Source: Penicillium oxalicum
Lineage: Eukaryota > Ascomycota > Eurotiomycetes > Eurotiales > Aspergillaceae
DNA length: 64,000 nt
Assembly (NCBI RefSeq): GCF_001723175.1
Contig: NC_064651.1
Span: forward strand, 434,001-498,000
Direction: 5' to 3'
The position numbers were made by a program, and so were the translations under genes. Under the pieces are notes generated by a model. That model ran no database searches and was not told where the DNA came from. It saw nothing but the letters and a program-made list of their open reading frames with translations. Below, one piece after another: positions 32,431 to 44,144 of this stretch (positions within the stretch are counted from its first letter, which is position 1; each line of letters opens with the position of its first letter).

Positions 32431-35400
32431 TCCTATTTCTGAGGAGTCAGGGTAGGAAGATCAAAGATCATGGGATCAGCATAGAATGCGCTCCAGACTT
32501 ACTGCTTGAACAGATCAACTCCTGAGATGTCAAGAAGCAGCTGACCGGAGGGAAAAGATCCTGCTTCGCTCTTGGAGAGAGGACGGAGAAGTCCCGCTCG
32601 TCAGTATAGAAGGACTCTGTCAATGGTGGTTCAGAGCTGTTGGAAAAGGAACAAAAACTGTGGACAATAGAAGAGAGAGATGGATGTCAACAAGACATAA
32701 TTTCCTGGGTTGTGTATGAAGTCCGGGAGCAGGAGAATGGCAGGAGGGTTTGTTTTAGTAACAATTCCAGTGATTGCTGATATTCGTCTTGGTTCAATAG
32801 AATGTCTATTTCCAGTTGATTTTCTTTTTTTTTCTATTTTGCACGTTCACCACTGCATGCCATAGTGGGTGTCTGGGCCTTGAGATTGCCCTGGTCTAGG
32901 TAATGATTTAATTGAAATTCAGATTTTCATTTGTTTAGGATAAGGGGGGGGGGGGGGGGGGGGCACTTTCTGAGTCTGCTGCCTTTTTCGCCAACCATTT
33001 GCGTCTGTGAAATTTTTCTTCTCATTATGACGAATCTACAACCTGAATATCCCTGAGTCGTAGGAAATGAAGGACACACTGGAGCTAGTGTGAGCAAAAG
33101 TACGAACACGTCTTTCCTGGGCCACCGTTTTGCCAATTTCGAGGGGAAAAAAAGGGAAAAAAAAAAGAATTAGGACTCAGGTGAGTAAATAGGAATTTTT
33201 CTTTTCTGCTTTCCCTGCAACTTGAGTTCGAGAAGTTTCCTCTGCTAATGAATCTGCATTATTTTATTGTCGTCCCTTCTAGTTCGTCTCCAGTGAAGGG
33301 ATCTCCGCTACGAATACCGGGGCATCGTCAGAAATCAATACACTTTGATAGACCTAAAATAGTGTCTGGAATCACTCTCAGGCCTCTGGTAGACAATACG
33401 TGGAGGGCAAGATTGCCCCGGTGTCTTATTCAAGCAGAGATGGTTTCACAAAGTAACGTCGCACGAGACATGACGAGATAGCCAGATAAATCTTCCATAC
33501 TAGGTGGAGAAGAAAAGAAATCTGATCATGGAGGCAAAAGGAAGAAAAAAAAACACTGCTTCACATCCAGCCAATGACAATCTCGCGCTTGCCTCGCTTT
33601 CTTTGAGGAGATGATTTAGTTGTGTCTTGGGTTGAGACTGAACATCGATGGCGCGCTTGGAGATGGTCCTTTTACCATCATCTAGCGCACCGATGTTCGC
33701 ATGACAAAACACACACATCACAATTCTTGCTCCTCGCCTCCAAGCGATCTGTTAGTTTGACTATGCTCCCCACACATAAAGGAAGACTACTTCAGGACGT
33801 TTGCAGAACGAGCTTCCCTGCGTCGATCCGGAAAAGACTCCCCGCTGCAGCGACGTGGGAAAGGCTCACTAGACGGTGTTTGCTTGGATCCAGTGGGCAA
33901 TATTGAAGCTCGATGATTGGCTTGGCTGCCCTCATCACTAGAACTAGGGAGTACGCTATGTCTTAGAAGATCAAACAGAACACCCTTCTTCAGACTCGTA
34001 ATGCACACTAGTACCTCATGTGGAAGGTAGGTGGGTGGATAATATTTGGTGCGCTGGTTCTCATGTTCGGCATACTTCTCTAGATGGTGAACTATACATA
34101 CTCCGTGAATGAAATTGAATCCTATTGACAGAGATACTTCCTTGATGATCTCTCCACACAGATCAATGTCTGGAATCTGGTTCCTTTTCTCCGATGTCGC
34201 ATGCTGTGGCTCTGTGAACCTCATGTCTAAGACCCAAGTTGCCGGTGCTGCAAGTGTCTCAATTTGTGGTTGGGAGAATGATCGCAACAACCAAAGAACA
34301 AGCAGCGATCGATGACACCTGTCAGTTGATCTACCCGGCGCAAGCAATCAGTTGATTGCGGTCAAGCCCCACCTGAAAGCATGCAGTGGACAGCATCAAA
34401 GTAATAGCCCGATCGTAGAACTCGCTAGAGCCAGACACTTTAGCCGCTAGGATAGAGTGGATCAGGCAAGAAGCCTAGGGAGGAAAAAGGAGAGCATCGG
34501 CAATTTGGACGTTTGTTTGGGCTCTGTTCTGGCAATCCTGCATGCTCCGGGAAAAATCAAACTCAAAAATTGAAACCATAAAAGCAGAACAGGATTAAAG
34601 AGGCAACCAAGGACGGAAAAAGCAACGATTGCGGACCGTAACTGAAGCTAAAGGTTCGTTGGGAACCCCCACTCTATCGTTGATCTTCTGGGATTAGACG
34701 GTGCTAATGCTGACGGAGAGACTAGGTGTTGGTCGGATGATAACACTATATCCTAGTCCTACCTTCTCATTGGTATCGTACAGCCAGAATCTGGAGAACG
34801 GCCGCTGCCCGACCGTGCATCAGGTCAGCAGCCATGGGCGAGTCCCAGACTGCTGGGACCTGCCTCTCTGTGTGTGTGTGTGGCAGCAGATTATCGATGA
34901 AAGGTACTTTTGTTTGTCCATCAGCTTGCCAGCTTATCCTCCTGTAGATAGTCTGGCTTGACAAATACATCATGTACTGGGGGACACTGGGGATACTCAT
35001 ATCGATCTCATCGTTTGATTATTGGCCTCATGAACCCGAGACGAAAAGGGGTCTGTAGCCATAGTGACTGAAGTTTGGACGTGTGTGTGATCACCACGGG
35101 GACTACTGTTGAAGAGAGAGCTCTCGATAAAAATTCGTTCCATGACATCTATTCCGTACCTGGTCTCTGGGTTGACCATTACACTGCAGCGAGGAAGAAA
35201 GAGAAAGAAAGAGAAAAGAGGAAAAAAAAAGGAAGAGAGCTGATAGCAGAGACTGCCAGTGTGCCAGAGTCTAGACTACAGCCGCTTACATGGCTACATG
35301 GCCTCGTAGACGCGCTAGGCACGCTCGTTGAGATTGAGACCAGCCCTTCATCTCAGACCAGGAAGGGGAACGTCAAATCTGTTGCAGCAGCGCTCGTGCC

Positions 35401-36577
35401 CTGTCCGTCAGATGCTCAGATGCTCGGCCTTTCCAGGGCAACCAGGGTAAAACACCCCAAAGGCCCATATCAACTGCGACATGAATTATTCTGGAATTCC
35501 TCCTTGATTGAGATGTTTCGTCACCTCGTGAAATCCCAACAGAAAGCAGTTCCAGATTGTACTATACTAGACCCCATTACCCACAACGCTGTTTTTGCTG
35601 CAGGAGGCCGACCGTTTCTTCTCCACCGATCCCACACTGCCGTGGAACAAGAGGATCCTCAGGCGAAGATCATACGTTGGAAGCCATTGTGCAGAAGTGT
35701 GAGCCGGAAAGATTGGGTGCAGAGCCGGGGGGTATATACACTGTAGACAACAGATGAGGGCCCATGACTCGGTCTTGCCAGAGAGAGAAAGCTGCAAGTG
35801 GCGAGAATGGGAAAGCCCTGATTCACGACAAATCCGAGGCCGCCCACCTCTCCCCGGCATGAACCTGGCCCAGTCAGCAAGACTCAGATGGGCCTCTCCA
35901 TGACTCGTTCTTCGCCAAGGATTGAGTTCTGTTGATTCTGCACCTTCCGGACAGGACCAGTGGCTGCAGGAAAAGGGACAAAAAATTGGTATTCATGACG
36001 GCCCGGTGAGGGACTTGAGAGGCATCCAGAAGCCCTGGAGCTGCAGCAAACAGGGGACCCCCCTCCAGCCTTTCCCCTTGATAAACGCACATCGCAAAGT
36101 CTTCCGATGGCTTGACTGTGCAGTGGCGTGCGAGAATTGCAACGGGGAGCCCCGGAAGACGATGCCGCTCGATAGACGAGAGGTGTCGTACAGGAACCGG
36201 GTCGATCATCCGCGCGGGCGCTGGTTGACCAGAAAACCCCCCAGCGGCTGCTGTACACCACTAGAGACGCATGCTGATCTGCAGGACGGGGAGAACAAAA
36301 GCACCGGTCAGGAGAGAAGTCAGCAACTAAATGCGAGTCAAGTCGGAGGTTGACCATCGTTTGAGGCCATCATGTTTCCAGGATGGACGTAGAAAGAGAG
36401 TTGAGTTCCGTGACACATGCACGAGGCTCCCGGTACCTTCGGCCTGAGTAGGCCCGAGCCACGTCGATCCTCCGACATAACCACTTCTTTTCAGGTATCT
36501 CACGACGCACACGATACTCTTGCCGCGTCCGCGAAACCAAGTGTACCAAGTGAGACGTTGACTATACTCAGATTGCC
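32431..36577. other. 4.1 kb divergent upstream region of Zn2Cys6 factor and cyp6
   Basis: No supported gene. The interval separates two divergent start codons and should hold both promoters, probably with a long 5' leader for the transcription factor. It contains a 20-base G tract (32944-32963), an A-rich run near 33147-33168, a TG repeat at about 34868-34882 and an AG-rich patch at 35191-35240. Open frames at 33787-34347 (-), 35075-35746 (+) and 35922-36353 (+) have no recognisable domain. A small undetected gene cannot be excluded. Confidence 0.45.
32944..32963. repeat. 20-base G homopolymer
   Basis: An uninterrupted run of 20 G about 0.5 kb upstream of the Zn2Cys6 factor start codon, preceded by gataa. 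Its length should be read as approximate. Confidence 0.9.
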
Positions 36578-38305
36578 ATGAGCGCGCTACTTGAAACCTC
36601 TCTGGGCGATATCGTGATCGATCTCCTGGTCGACGAATCGCCCAAGGCCTGTGAAAAGTAAGCGCTTTTCCTTTCCACCGCCCATGCCGCGTCCGCGCCC
36701 AAGTCCCCCCCAGATTGCTGCTATATTGTTGCTGAACCCATTCACTAAGCTCTTCCCTGTCTCGTCCCCTAGCTTCCTGAAGCTCTGCAAAATTAAATAT
36801 TACAATTTCGCGCCCGTCCACAGCGTCCAGAAAGACTTTAGTTTCCAAACCGGCGACCCGCTTGGCCCCGACGCGCCCGGCAGCGATGGCGGCTCTTCGA
36901 TCTGGGGTGTCCTCGATGGGCCCTCAAAGCGCACCTTTCCGATCGATATCCCACCCAAGATGAAGCACACGGAGCGTGGAACCGTCAGTTTGGCCACGGT
37001 GCCGTCACCGAATGACCCCGACCAACGAGTGGCCGGCAGCCAGTTCTTGATCACGCTAGGGGACAACTTGGACTACCTCGACGGTAAGGCGGCCATCTTC
37101 GGGAAAGTCGTGGAGGGATTCGATGTCCTTGAGAAGATCAATGGATCATTTGTCGATGACCGTGGCCGGCCATTAAAGGATATTCGGATCCGGCATACGG
37201 TGGTCCTCGACGACCCATTCGATGACCCTGCGGGACTTGTTGAGCCACCCGAGAGTCCCCTACCCACAAAAGCGCAATTGGACACGGTGCGCATCGCCGA
37301 CGATGAGGAATTGGACGAAGAGATGGATGAAGCTGCCCTGGAGAAGCTGCGCCGTGAGCGCGAGGCACGTGCTCAGGCGTTGACACTGGAGATGGTGGGA
37401 GACTTGCCCTTTGCAGATGTCAAGCCTCCTGAGAATGTGCTTTTCGTGTGCAAGCTGAATCCAGTGACACAAGGTTTGTTTCCTTCGCATCCATTTATTT
37501 CATCCAGCCTTTTACCGCTGACACCATCTGTAGATGAGGATCTGCAATTGATATTCAGTCGCTTCGGAACGATTTTGTCCTGTGAAGTCATCCGAGACAA
37601 GCGAACCGGGGACAGCTTGCAGTACGCTTTTGTGGAATTTGAGAACCAAAAGGACTGCGAGCAGGCCTACTTTAAAATGCAGGGTGTTCTGATTGACGAC
37701 CATCGTATCCATGTCGATTTCTCACAGAGTGTAAGTGTGGTCTCTCGTCTCGTCTACCGATTCTCACAGTCTGCATTGGAACCCCCCCCCCAATATAACT
37801 TCTCTCTCTCTATACGAAGGACTCTGCTGACACCTGAATTCAGGTGTCAAAACTATCCGATACCTGGCGCAACGCAACAGTTGCCAAGCGCCAGCAGCGC
37901 GGTGGATTTGGCGGTGTTGCCGACCTTGAACAGAAGCGCCAGTATCGGGTATCCGACGACTCCCATGCCACGGATGGAGACAGGGCGTACAACATGGTGT
38001 TTGACCGCTCACGTCCCGATCGAGGACCACCAGCTACTTCAAGTGGCCCTCCTCGTCGGGACAGGCGGCCGTCGCGCAGTCCACGGCGCGATTCACACCG
38101 TGACCGGCGGAGCAGCCGCAGCCCTCGGGGCCGAGACCCCCACTCATCTCACTACCGGCGACGAGACTCAAGTAGGAGTCCCGGTCGTCGAGACTTTGAC
38201 CGAAGGGATCGTGATCGCGAGCGCAGTGATCGTGGACGCCATCGAGATGATCTTAGAGATCACGATCGGAGTCGTCGTGATGACCGATATGGACGGCGGC
38301 GATGA
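36578..38305 (+). CDS. cyp6: Cyclophilin-RRM peptidyl-prolyl isomerase (PPIL4/Cyp6 type)
   Basis: Four exons (36578-36657, 36773-37473, 37534-37730, 37844-38305) encode 479 residues. A cyclophilin domain (about 1-165) starts [25 protein letters not shown] and includes [25 protein letters not shown]. The linker is acidic, with an [15 protein letters not shown] helix. An RRM (about 245-325) shows RNP2-like VLFVCKLN and RNP1-like LQYAFVEF. The C-terminus (about 355-479) is Arg/Ser/Asp-rich with [16 protein letters not shown] repeats, as in splicing factors. The order PPIase-RRM-RS matches PPIL4 and S. pombe Cyp6, nuclear proteins linked to the spliceosome. The cyclophilin domain keeps the family's divergent active site, so isomerase activity is uncertain. 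The last intron ends in a perfect palindrome. Confidence 0.92.
37828..37849. repeat. 22-bp perfect palindrome across a 3' splice site
   Basis: The two 11-base arms (tgacacctgaa and ttcaggtgtca) abut at 37838/37839 with no loop. The left arm holds most of the likely branch site (gctgac, 37826-37831). The right arm holds the acceptor cag (37841-37843) and the first exon 4 bases. In RNA it could only form a hairpin by opening a few central pairs. Confidence 0.95.
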
Positions 38306-39319
38306 GCTAGCTCAGTGTATTCTAATGGGGTAAACCTTGTGTGTGTTTCAGTCACAGTACATGTCGATCGGCATTCAAGGCAATCAATCTACAGGTAGAT
38401 CTGTAGATGTAGTCCGTGAGCGACAAGGGCCTTCACGATCTGTAAAGATGGTTATAGAGGTGTGGCGGACGGGCAACGTGCTGCCAGTCTGCTACAATAA
38501 CACTGTACCAGTTTTTGCGGGCATGCCCTCCTCCTCTCAGGACCCGCCGTGTGGGCGTGGCTTTACCCACCGAGAAGGACGCTGGAGCTCAACTGGTCGG
38601 GTTTCATGTTTCAGCGGGTGGCTCATTGGTCCTTGGTTCTTGTCCCACAGTTGACCTGTAAATAGGACTTTTGGGGAGGAAAGAAAAAGGATTTCTCGGT
38701 GGCCTCTTGCACGAGTCAAAGATTTCTTTCTACCTGGGAAAAACAAGGACTGAGTATCTTATGCTCGACTACCTCTCAGTCCCTGAAGATGTCATCATCT
38801 CGATTGAGGGCATCCATTTGAGATTTCCTGTACTTGTAACTTCTGAGTTCTGACTGGTACAATCAGATCGCTGAAGACGCATTTCAATGACGAAACACCT
38901 CCTTACTAGCGCTACTATAGCTTACCCTAGTGCTAAAAATAATCATGGAGCTATGTATCCAAGTCTCCAAAGTTTTTGATCGGGTTCAAGGCTGAGGCTA
39001 GTGCTGTAAATAGCTGAGTACAGTAGCATCAGGAACTCGTACACAGGGTAAAAAAATCGTTCTGTGAAATGTTTGGTAGACCCTCTGGGCAAGTGTAGTA
39101 GTAGGCTGGGTTGGAAAGCATGGAATGACGGTGTGCAAAATCACCTGCGAGCTGGAGCTTCACCCCGCGCTCTCGGGGAGGTTCGCTCTTCTTCTCTTCC
39201 ACCCTTCTTAAGGACCATCATTCCCCATTTTCGACGATTTCGTCTGGTCTCCCCCTCTTCTATATACCAATTTAATCCATTCCCCGTCCTTTTGATCAGG
39301 AAAATATTCAGACCTCGCA
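38306..39319. other. Intergenic stretch between cyp6 and uap1
   Basis: About 1.0 kb without a supported gene. The left part is the cyp6 3' flank, with a short inverted repeat ctacag-n6-ctgtag at about 38390-38407. The right 150 bases are pyrimidine-rich and end in gacctcgcaATG, the likely uap1 promoter and leader. Confidence 0.5.
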
Positions 39320-41048
39320 ATGGCTGCGATCAAGGACACCGTTTCCAATCTGATCAACATGATCACTGGGTCGGCCGAGGAAGCTCCCCGCGAGCCCTCC
39401 GCCGAGGAATTCAAGGATCTCCAAAAGAAGTACACCGACGCGGGACAAGGACAAGTCTTTGCCTTTGTCGATGAGCTCCAAACGGTCGACAAGTCTCGAC
39501 TTTTCCACCAGCTGTCCACCTTCGACGTGACACGTATCAACGAGCTGGCCGACAAGGCCCTCAACCCACCCAAGACCGACGAGACCCGCCGCAACCCTCG
39601 AGCCCCTCCCGAGCTCCGCGACCGCCTCGATCATCGATTCGGATCCCACCGATCTCAAGGCCTGGTACGATGCAGGGTTGAAGCAGGTCGCAGAGAACAA
39701 GGTGGCGGTGGTGCTGATGGCGGGTGGTCAGGGTACTCGTCTGGGAAGCTCCGCTCCCAAGGGCTGCTTTGACATTGGTTTGTTGAGCGAGAAGTCGCTC
39801 TTCCAACTCCAGGCGGAGCGCATTGTCAAGTTGCAGCAGTTGGCCAGCCAGGCTCACGGTACTCAGGGCGCCGTCATCCCCTGGTATGTGATGACCAGTG
39901 GCCCGACCCGCAAACCCACCGAGGAGTTCTTTGAGAAGCACAAGTTCTTTGGCTTGAGCAAGGAGAATGTTTTCATCTTTGAGCAGGGTGTCTTGCCATG
40001 CATTTCAAATGACGGCAAGATCATTATGGAAAGCAAGAGTAAGGTAAGATGGTTTCCGGCGCAGGCAGAGAAGCAAGCACGCACCAGCGACCTTGCTGTT
40101 TGACGATCGTTTGCCCATTCTGAATTAGTGTACTAAAACATGCTGGTGTCTCGATTTTAGGTGGCCGTCGCTCCAGATGGCAATGGCGGTATCTACCAGG
40201 CCATCGTGACGTCCGGTGTGCGCGAGGACATGCGCAAGCGTGGCATCAAGCACATCCATGCCTACTGTGTGGACAACTGCCTCGTCAAGGTTGCCGACCC
40301 CGTCTTCATCGGTTTCTCCGCCTCCAAGAAGGTCGACATCGCCACCAAGGTGGTGCGCAAGCGCGACGCTGCCGAGTCCGTGGGTCTGATTCTGCAAAAG
40401 AACGGCAAGCCCGACGTGGTTGAGTATTCAGAGATTGACCAGGCGACTGCCGAGGCCAAGGATCCCCAAGACGCTGCGTTGCTAAAGTTCCGTGCCGCCA
40501 ACATTGTCAACCACTACTATTCCTTTGACTTCTTCGAGTCTATCGAGACCTGGATGCACAAGCTGCCCCACCACATCGCTCGCAAGAAGATCCCCTACGT
40601 CGACCCGGAGAGCGGCGAGGCTGTCAAGCCCACTAGCCCCAATGGTGTCAAGCTGGAGCAATTTGTGTTTGATGTGTTCCCCATGACGCCTCTGGACAAA
40701 TTCGCCTGCATTGAGGTTCGTCGCGAGGACGAATTCTCTCCGCTGAAGAATGCGGCGGGTACTGGTCAGGATGATCCCGACACCAGCCGTGCCGATATCA
40801 TGAAGCAAGGCCAGCGGTGGATCGAGGCCGCGGGCGGCATCGTGGTCACCGAGGGAGACAAGTTTGGCGTGGAAGTCTCTCCCTTGATCAGCTATGTAAG
40901 TGATGGCCAGGAGACGGTACCCCCTCCTCTATCTGGGCTCGATGGAACCGGCTAACATCTAATGATCTCTCAGGGCGGCGAGAATCTGGAATTCCTTCAG
41001 GGCCGGGAGATCAAGGCTCCAGCGATTATCGAGAAGGAAGAGGATTAA
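39320..41048 (+). CDS. uap1: UDP-N-acetylglucosamine pyrophosphorylase, +1 frameshifted as given
   Basis: Exons 39320-40043, 40161-40895 and 40974-41048 would encode about 510 residues, the family's usual length, if one base near 39583-39590 were ignored. The first frame runs through [13 protein letters not shown] and then leaves the family sequence, stopping at 39772 after 150 codons. From about 39590 the frame one base later gives [18 protein letters not shown] and the nucleotidyl-transferase signature [18 protein letters not shown]. Later parts ([34 protein letters not shown]) fit the family. The enzyme makes UDP-GlcNAc from UTP and GlcNAc-1-phosphate for chitin, N-glycans and GPI anchors, and is essential in fungi. 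A sequencing or assembly error is the simplest explanation; a true break or programmed shift is less likely. Confidence 0.9.
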
Positions 41049-42968
41049 AGTGTAGTGTATCTATTGAAAATGGGGTTCTTCTTTTGTTTCATGTCTTTTT
41101 TTTGTATTTCCCTCTCTTGATGGCGCGTTTGACGCTTGACGCTGGAACTGTACACCTCGATTATTCGATTATATCTCTATCAAACAACCCCCAACGCTTT
41201 GAGACGAAGGAATGAAATGCATTATTAGGATCTTCTACTTGTTATAATGACTATTGAACTATGATCGGCTTCCCAATTGTTCCGGGTGAAAAGTCACGTC
41301 CCTTGCCGCGCCCGGAGAATGAGCTCTGCGTCTCGGTGTGACACGGCCATGCTCGTTGTAGGTGGGCGGGCCGCTCGAAGCGCGGGCGTCGAGGAATGTA
41401 GGGGTACGGTTTGCCCTGACGAGAGAGTGATCCTCTCTTTTTTGTTTCTGTCTCGATGGGACGAACGGCCGTTCGAAAATGAATGTCATTCCATGCAGCT
41501 CGAGGCTCGTTCAGTGTTGACTTCTCTTCAGTTCAGATAGCCCAATCCATTCTGGTATGTCATGATCTGATCCGGAGCATGCTTGGATTTGGCATACCGC
41601 TGCAGCTAATTTGGGTGCACATTGCATTCATTTGGGAAAGGGTTCCTATTTGACATTGCTGCTAAATGACCTGCTCTGGACTAAGCACTGTATATCTCCC
41701 AGTCGCTGCAGTATAGGAGTGTGTGTTACTACTAGGGTAGGTATTAGTCTATGTAGTTAGGGACTACGTACGTAGTACTCAATAACTCATGATCTATACG
41801 ACCGGACTAGACTTGACAGCTTGCTTCTCCTCCCTAGAGCTCATAAGGTCTCACACTCTCTAACTACAATTCTAGACTGTAAGCCTCACATACTCCAAAA
41901 AAAACCCATCAAAAATGACTAAAATGAAACTCTCCTGCGCCGGTGATGTCCATAGACTTTACGCAATGCGGAAAGGCTCGGAAGCTCCAAAACAACCATT
42001 TGACGAGTTTGCAGTCCACTTTCGGCCCTTTTCCTCGCGGTCTCGTCCGGTTGTTCCCCTCCATCCCGAAAGTTGTGCGATTGTTTCTCCTTGGAATCTC
42101 CCGGTGTGCTTTTTATTTTAAATCGAGTTGGGAAATTTTTTAAAGTGTGGAGGTGAGTTGCAAAAATGTGTTTTTGTCCAATTGCATCTTTTCAGTCTAC
42201 ACTATGTTATTTTTTTTGTTTTGTTTTTGTTTGTATTTGGGGGAAAATGGTTCGGCATCTGTCATGCAGAACGGAGCTCTCTATAGCTGTGCGTCTGTGC
42301 CCACTTTCGGGTGGTCCGAAGGCTGGCCTGTCCCATCATGTGGTCATGACTTGCGGGTTGGCGTTTTAGCAAAAAAAAAAAAAAAAAGAGGAAACCCCTC
42401 GGCCCGTTTTTTTTTCTCTGGTTTGCATCCACCACCGGAAAAACTGTCTTGCCTTTTCAGACGGATTGAGCTCGTGCACTGACAGCCAGACCTCTTTTGC
42501 TTTGATTCGCAGTGATTAGATCTACTTGGTTAGGATCGGAAGACGTTTATTTTGGAAGGGTGAGTCGACGCAAGCTACCCTCATTCGCCTGATATTCGAC
42601 AAGGCCGCTTCGATGATGCCATGCTGGACTCCCTCGCTCTGCTCCCCCCGCGCACCCACCGATCGAGGTCCCCCTCACTTTCTCCTCGTCTTCACCTCGC
42701 ATCCGATTCACACCTGTCCCAGGGTGACTGAACCCCTCGGTCGATGCCCCGGACCATGTTCCGATCCGATCTGTGAAATCTGCGAGGATGATCAATTGAG
42801 CCTCGGCGGAAGCTCAGGATGGGTCATTCGAGATTTGGAGGGGTAGCACATGACCAACTTGCGCGCGCGGGGGGAAACTTGGAGGGAACTCTTGACAGCA
42901 TCACCACCGTGGAACGAAAGGTTCGACTGACATTTATGGTAAATTTTGGGGGTCTAGAATTTTCGAAG
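41049..42968. other. Intergenic stretch between uap1 and gis2-like gene
   Basis: No supported gene in 1.9 kb. It contains a 14-bp perfect palindrome, ACTACGTACGTAGT (41763-41776), an A15-A16 run at about 42371-42386, T-rich runs near 42207-42240 and 42409-42416, and a GC-rich right end that should include the promoter and 5' leader of the zinc-knuckle gene. The frame 42819-43028 runs into exon 1 of that gene but its upstream part looks untranslated. Confidence 0.5.
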
Positions 42969-44144
42969 ATGATGCTGTCTCGTCGTGCGTGCTACAAGTG
43001 TGGCAACATTGGCCATTATGCTGGTTAGTGGAGGGAGTCCCCCCCCTGTGATGTCGTGCGTGGTGGTGAGGGTTTTTTTGGGTTGTTCTGGCTCCAAACT
43101 GACCAGAGCTACCCCGCCACGCCCCTAGAGGTCTGCTCTTCCTCGGAGCGTCTCTGCTACAACTGTATGTCTTTGAACCCACCTATCCTTTCTCTCAATT
43201 GACCCTGAGGGTGAGAATCAATACTGACTTGGGGGGTGATAGGCAAGCAGCCCGGTATGTTGTGACGTTGACCCACATGAAATCGACCACTCGTCTCATC
43301 ACTGGGAAACATCCAGGCCACGAGTCCAGCGCGTGCCCTCAGCCTCGTACCACCGAGAGTAAGGCACCCCTCCATTTCACACTCTCCTCCGTCCGATTCG
43401 CACAAACCGAGCCGCGAGAGGCAATCGATGCCAACGAAGATGCTGACTCGCTGCTAGCCAAGCAGTGCTACAACTGCCAGGGTCTCGGCCACGTTCAGGC
43501 TGACTGCCCGACCCTCCGCCTGAATGGCGGTGCCAACGGTCGCTGCTACAACTGCAACCAGCCCGGTCATCTTGCCGTAAGAGCGTCCTGATTCAAAACC
43601 TACTGCCTTACAACTTAAGACCCCTTCCGAGGAACTGACTTGTGGTCATTAGCGCAACTGCACCAACCCTGCTGCCCCCGGCGCTGGCCGCCCGGCTGGC
43701 CCTCGCGGCGGTTTCCAAGGCTACCGCGGTGGCTTCAACAACGGCTACCCTCGTGCCGCGACCTGCTACAAGTGCGGTGGCCCCAACCACTTCGCCCGTG
43801 ATTGCCAGGCTCAGGCCATGAAGTGCTACGCCTGCGGCAAGCTGGGCCACATCTCTCGCGATTGTACCGCTCCCAACGGTGGGCCTTTGAGCTCCGCCGG
43901 CAAGGTCTGCTACAAGTGTGCCCAGGCCGGTCACATCTCCCGTGACTGCCCGACCAACGCCGAGAACGCTTCGGCCACCGTGACTGCTCCTGCTCCTGCC
44001 GCCGCCGATTCTGCTGTCGTCGCGGCCGCCACAGCCCCTACTGCGCCCGCTGTCCCTGCCTCCGCCCCCGCCGCCGAGACCAACGCCGCGGCTGCTCCCA
44101 TTGCTGCAGCTGCAGCTGCAGCCCCTACCCCTGCTGCCGCCTAA
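42969..44144 (+). CDS. gis2: CCHC zinc-knuckle nucleic-acid-binding protein (Gis2/CNBP/Byr3)
   Basis: Six exons are proposed: 42969-43023, 43129-43164, 43243-43254, 43317-43358, 43458-43576 and 43653-44144, giving 251 residues. Seven CX2CX4HX4C knuckles can be read: CYKCGNIGHYAEVC, CYNCKQPGHESSAC, CYNCQGLGHVQADC, CYNCNQPGHLARNC, CYKCGGPNHFARDC, CYACGKLGHISRDC and CYKCAQAGHISRDC. Knuckles 1, 2 and 4 are completed only by splicing, which strongly supports the exon joins. A Gly/Arg-rich linker separates knuckles 4 and 5, and the C-terminus is an Ala/Pro-rich tail. Gis2/CNBP proteins bind single-stranded nucleic acid and mRNA, associate with ribosomes and act in translation and stress granules. 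Exon 3 is only 12 nt. The start is the first of two adjacent ATGs; the second is possible. Confidence 0.88.

Noticed and set aside
33787..34347. 186-codon minus-strand frame upstream of the Zn2Cys6 gene
   Set aside because: It begins with a non-ATG codon, and no family resemblance or splice partner was found.
35075..35746. 223-codon plus-strand frame
   Set aside because: The Lys/Glu run comes from a simple AG-rich tract and the rest has no recognisable motif.
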